A program made the translations under genes and the position numbers. This document shows, piece by piece, positions 20,992-64,000 of a stretch of 64,000 nt of DNA. The stretch is taken from contig NC_089276.1 of the NCBI RefSeq assembly GCF_963678975.1, positions 21,931,059 through 21,995,058 on the forward strand, read 5' to 3'. This stretch comes from Dysidea avara. Its lineage: Eukaryota > Porifera > Demospongiae > Dictyoceratida > Dysideidae. The notes below the pieces were generated by a model. The model saw only the letters and a program-made list of their open reading frames with translations. It was not told where the DNA came from and ran no database searches. The stretch's first letter is position 1. The number at the start of each line of letters is the position of its first letter.

Positions 20992-21488
20992 CAGTGTTGG
21001 GCAAGTTACTTTTTAAAAGTAACTAGTTACATATTACATATTACTTGCAACTGAACTATTTAGTTACAGTTACATATCACCCATAAAATAAAGTAACTAT
21101 AATAATATTACATATTATATTACTTTGTCTTAAGCTGTCACGTGTGAAACTACCACCTTATCACGTGACATGATTGCATTGTTGGACAATGTGCAAATCT
21201 TGGTTATAAGTAAGAAGCTGGTAAATAAGCTTCATTCAGTAGGCTTCATTTCTTCATTGTGGCTAGGCGTTACTCAGTGGATTACTAACAAGATTAGTAA
21301 CTTCGTTACTTGTAGTAATAGTATTACATAATATTAGATTCGTTACAGTAACTATATTACTTTTACATTTGTAACTTGAGTTATATTACCTGTTTTTATA
21401 GTGTATTTCGTTATATTACTTATAATTACCACAAAAGTAATAATATTACATAACGTGTTACATAAGTAACGCGTTACTCCCAACACTG
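20992..21488. mobile_element. hAT-type MITE, copy 2
   Basis: 497 bases, with the same ends as the element at 11004-11508 and in the same orientation. The flanking 8-base repeats CAAATCTG (20984-20991) and CATATCTG (21489-21496) match at 7 of 8 positions. Several indels distinguish the two copies. Confidence 0.85.
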
Positions 21489-22968
21489 CATATCTGATAG
21501 TCTCATTGCTATCATCCAGACCACATTTCAGCAATGATCAACTGGCTATAAATACAGCCTGTACATGCAATTGTGTTCCCCTAACAAAATTACTAGTGAA
21601 ACTATTATGTACATCATGCACTTGTGAGGTACTGTCAGGCATTGTTACACATTTCACTCAGCTTCAAATAGTCCGGCTCCATACCGTGATTCCCTTTTTT
21701 TTCATTGTAAAATGAATATTATAATATTTTCAGATGCAAAAAAATTATATGAAAATGTCTTACAATTAAGGCATAAGATTGAGATAATCTACTATAGAGC
21801 AGTCATTCATGTAAATCATACAAAAATATTTTTGCACAAAAATTTGTCATGAAAATAGCATGAAATTATGATAATTATTTATGTGTGTTATTACTGTCAC
21901 TTGCTTGTAATGAAGTCCTTTAATGTTGTCGATTGTATAATTATAGTGACCATTACATAACTCAAGACAGGTATCAATGTAAGTGCATGCATGTTACTGA
22001 AATTACATGATATTTTTACATGTATACATGCAGTATTTTATAGGGTAGTGACTTGTTGGAGGTCATCATCATCACTAGGTGGTATAGTTGTTTATCAGAA
22101 CAGTGAAGTGATGTTGGTAAAACACTACTCTAACTGAAAGAATATCGAACAGTGAAGATATTGAGCCCATAGCCCACAGATATATGCTTGGAGTTAGTTA
22201 TTAAGGCAGACAGTAAACATTATTATTAGAAGCTTGTAGGAAGGGTTTAATTTGTTATAAAGGTTTGCATAATTGATTATGCCAAGCAATACTGCCAAGA
22301 TTGCATGAAGAATTAAACTTTAATGGGCAGGAAGCCCAAGCCTTCACAATCCCCACTATATACAGTACTACCATACTGTGTGATACAGTACTACCATACC
22401 GTGTGATACAGTACTACCATACTGTGTGATACAGTACTACCATACTGTGTGATACATGCATTGTGCACTGACTGTATATATATATGGCAGTACAGGGTGA
22501 ATCCTGTTTGTGCTGTTATTAAGTGAGACGTGGTTGCTTGATGCAGGCACATGACATGTTGCACTTATCAACATAAACAATGAGTAAAATATATTTTTTG
22601 AAAGCTTTTACTGAAGGACCATCCTGAAACACAAACTACATCATAAGCATTATCCCACTAGGGGACTCATGATAAGGCTTCTTGCGACCCTCACCACCCA
22701 GTTAACAAGCTGTCAATAAAATATAAGTTATAATATGTTCTGTAGTACACTGTATACAATAATAACACATGGTACACAGAATAATAATAATATGGCTTAG
22801 CCTTTTATAAAAAGATGTGCAATACGCATAAAAGAAATTACTTAGTATTTGAAATTTATAATTCTCTGTGTCGCAACATAATTACATACAAATACAAACT
22901 CCTTTAAACACATTTAAATGCCAATATCACACAATGGTAAAAAAAGGAATATCAGGGTAGTTCCTCTG
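21489..22968. other. Intergenic, RhoGAP 3' side
   Basis: No gene is recognised apart from the small tandem repeat at 22361-22455. The 3' untranslated region of the minus-strand RhoGAP gene must lie at the right-hand end; I found no clear polyadenylation signal for it. Confidence 0.5.
22361..22455. repeat. 23-base minisatellite, four copies
   Basis: Four copies of 'tacagtactaccatactgtg' plus three bases, with one substitution. 'ACAGTACTACCATACTGT' is itself nearly palindromic. Confidence 0.9.
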
Positions 22969-44170
<21,202 letters not shown>

Positions 44171-44592
44171 TGTCTTAGAAACAAACAACACCCGCCAACC
44201 AAGGTGTCCACTTCTTCAACAAAACAAACTATTGCTCCCTTGTTTCATAATACACTTGAAATAAAACTGCTAGGACTAATACACGTTGACGAAATCACTA
44301 GCAGAATGGTGAGTCTCTCCCACACACGAAACTGTTTCGCTGAGAAATATCGCTGACAATTTTCCAGCTTTTATACAAGATGTGACCTCTTCCTAGCCGT
44401 GTAAGAGTAGCAAATAGTAACTTGTTAAAGTCGAGATTCAGCTGCTTGAATATGACGAAGTCCACACAAGCATACCAGACTAACTTAATAATTGGCAATG
44501 AAAAATACTTGAAGGCGTACCGAACAATACACGTGATCCAGTTGTCTTAATTGTGGAACAAACTTAATTTTTACGTAGGTTCTTATGACACG
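44171..44592. promoter_or_regulatory. Head-to-head promoter region of the RhoGAP gene and SDHB
   Basis: Only 422 bases separate the minus-strand ATG at 44170 from the plus-strand SDHB ATG at 44593. Both leaders and any shared control sites must lie here unless there are upstream non-coding exons. No TATA box is obvious. Confidence 0.6.
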
Positions 44593-63930
<19,338 letters not shown>

Positions 63931-64000
63931 GTGATTATGTTTGTGTATAAGAACATCATGCTCAGTCATAAGCTACTAATCTCCAATAGAGCAGTCAGTC

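Overview
This is a window of a eukaryotic nuclear genome, AT-rich, with many GT-AG introns and no operons. The gene content (a multi-sushi secreted protein, an F-BAR/C1/RhoGAP protein, mitochondrial SDHB, a SOSS-complex subunit) is metazoan. The dense short inverted-repeat elements and the style of the retroelement relics suggest a non-bilaterian animal, most likely a demosponge; that assignment is inference only. Exons were assigned by eye from splice signals. For each of the three large models and the small one, every intron phase matches across the junctions, which is strong internal support. Layout: 1-3500 has no convincing gene and holds MITE and tRNA-derived SINE copies. 3569-13184 (+) is a 20-exon gene for a secreted protein with 17 six-cysteine CCP/sushi domains, one per exon, followed by an Ig-like C-terminal domain. 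15083-19140 (-) is a three-exon INIP (SOSS complex subunit C) gene whose first intron is full of MITEs. 19141-22968 has no supported gene and holds LINE relics, one of them split by a nested MITE, and a second copy of a hAT-type MITE. 22969-44170 (-) is a 31-exon gene for an F-BAR, C1 and RhoGAP protein of 1734 residues (ARHGAP29/ARHGAP45/GMIP type); one intron carries a nearly 800-bp pure AC/GT repeat and another a near-perfect 120-bp-arm hairpin. 44593-63930 (+) is SDHB, head-to-head with the RhoGAP gene and cut off before its last exon by the window end. How they act: SDHB serves the respiratory chain and TCA cycle, INIP serves single-strand DNA binding and double-strand break repair, the RhoGAP protein links membrane curvature to Rho switching off, and the sushi protein is extracellular. 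They do not form a pathway. The most unusual item is the sushi gene. Its 17 domains alternate strictly between two types, and the array contains three near-identical copies of a two-exon, about 1-kb module, one of which ends in a hybrid exon. This is the signature of a fast-evolving recognition or adhesion protein.
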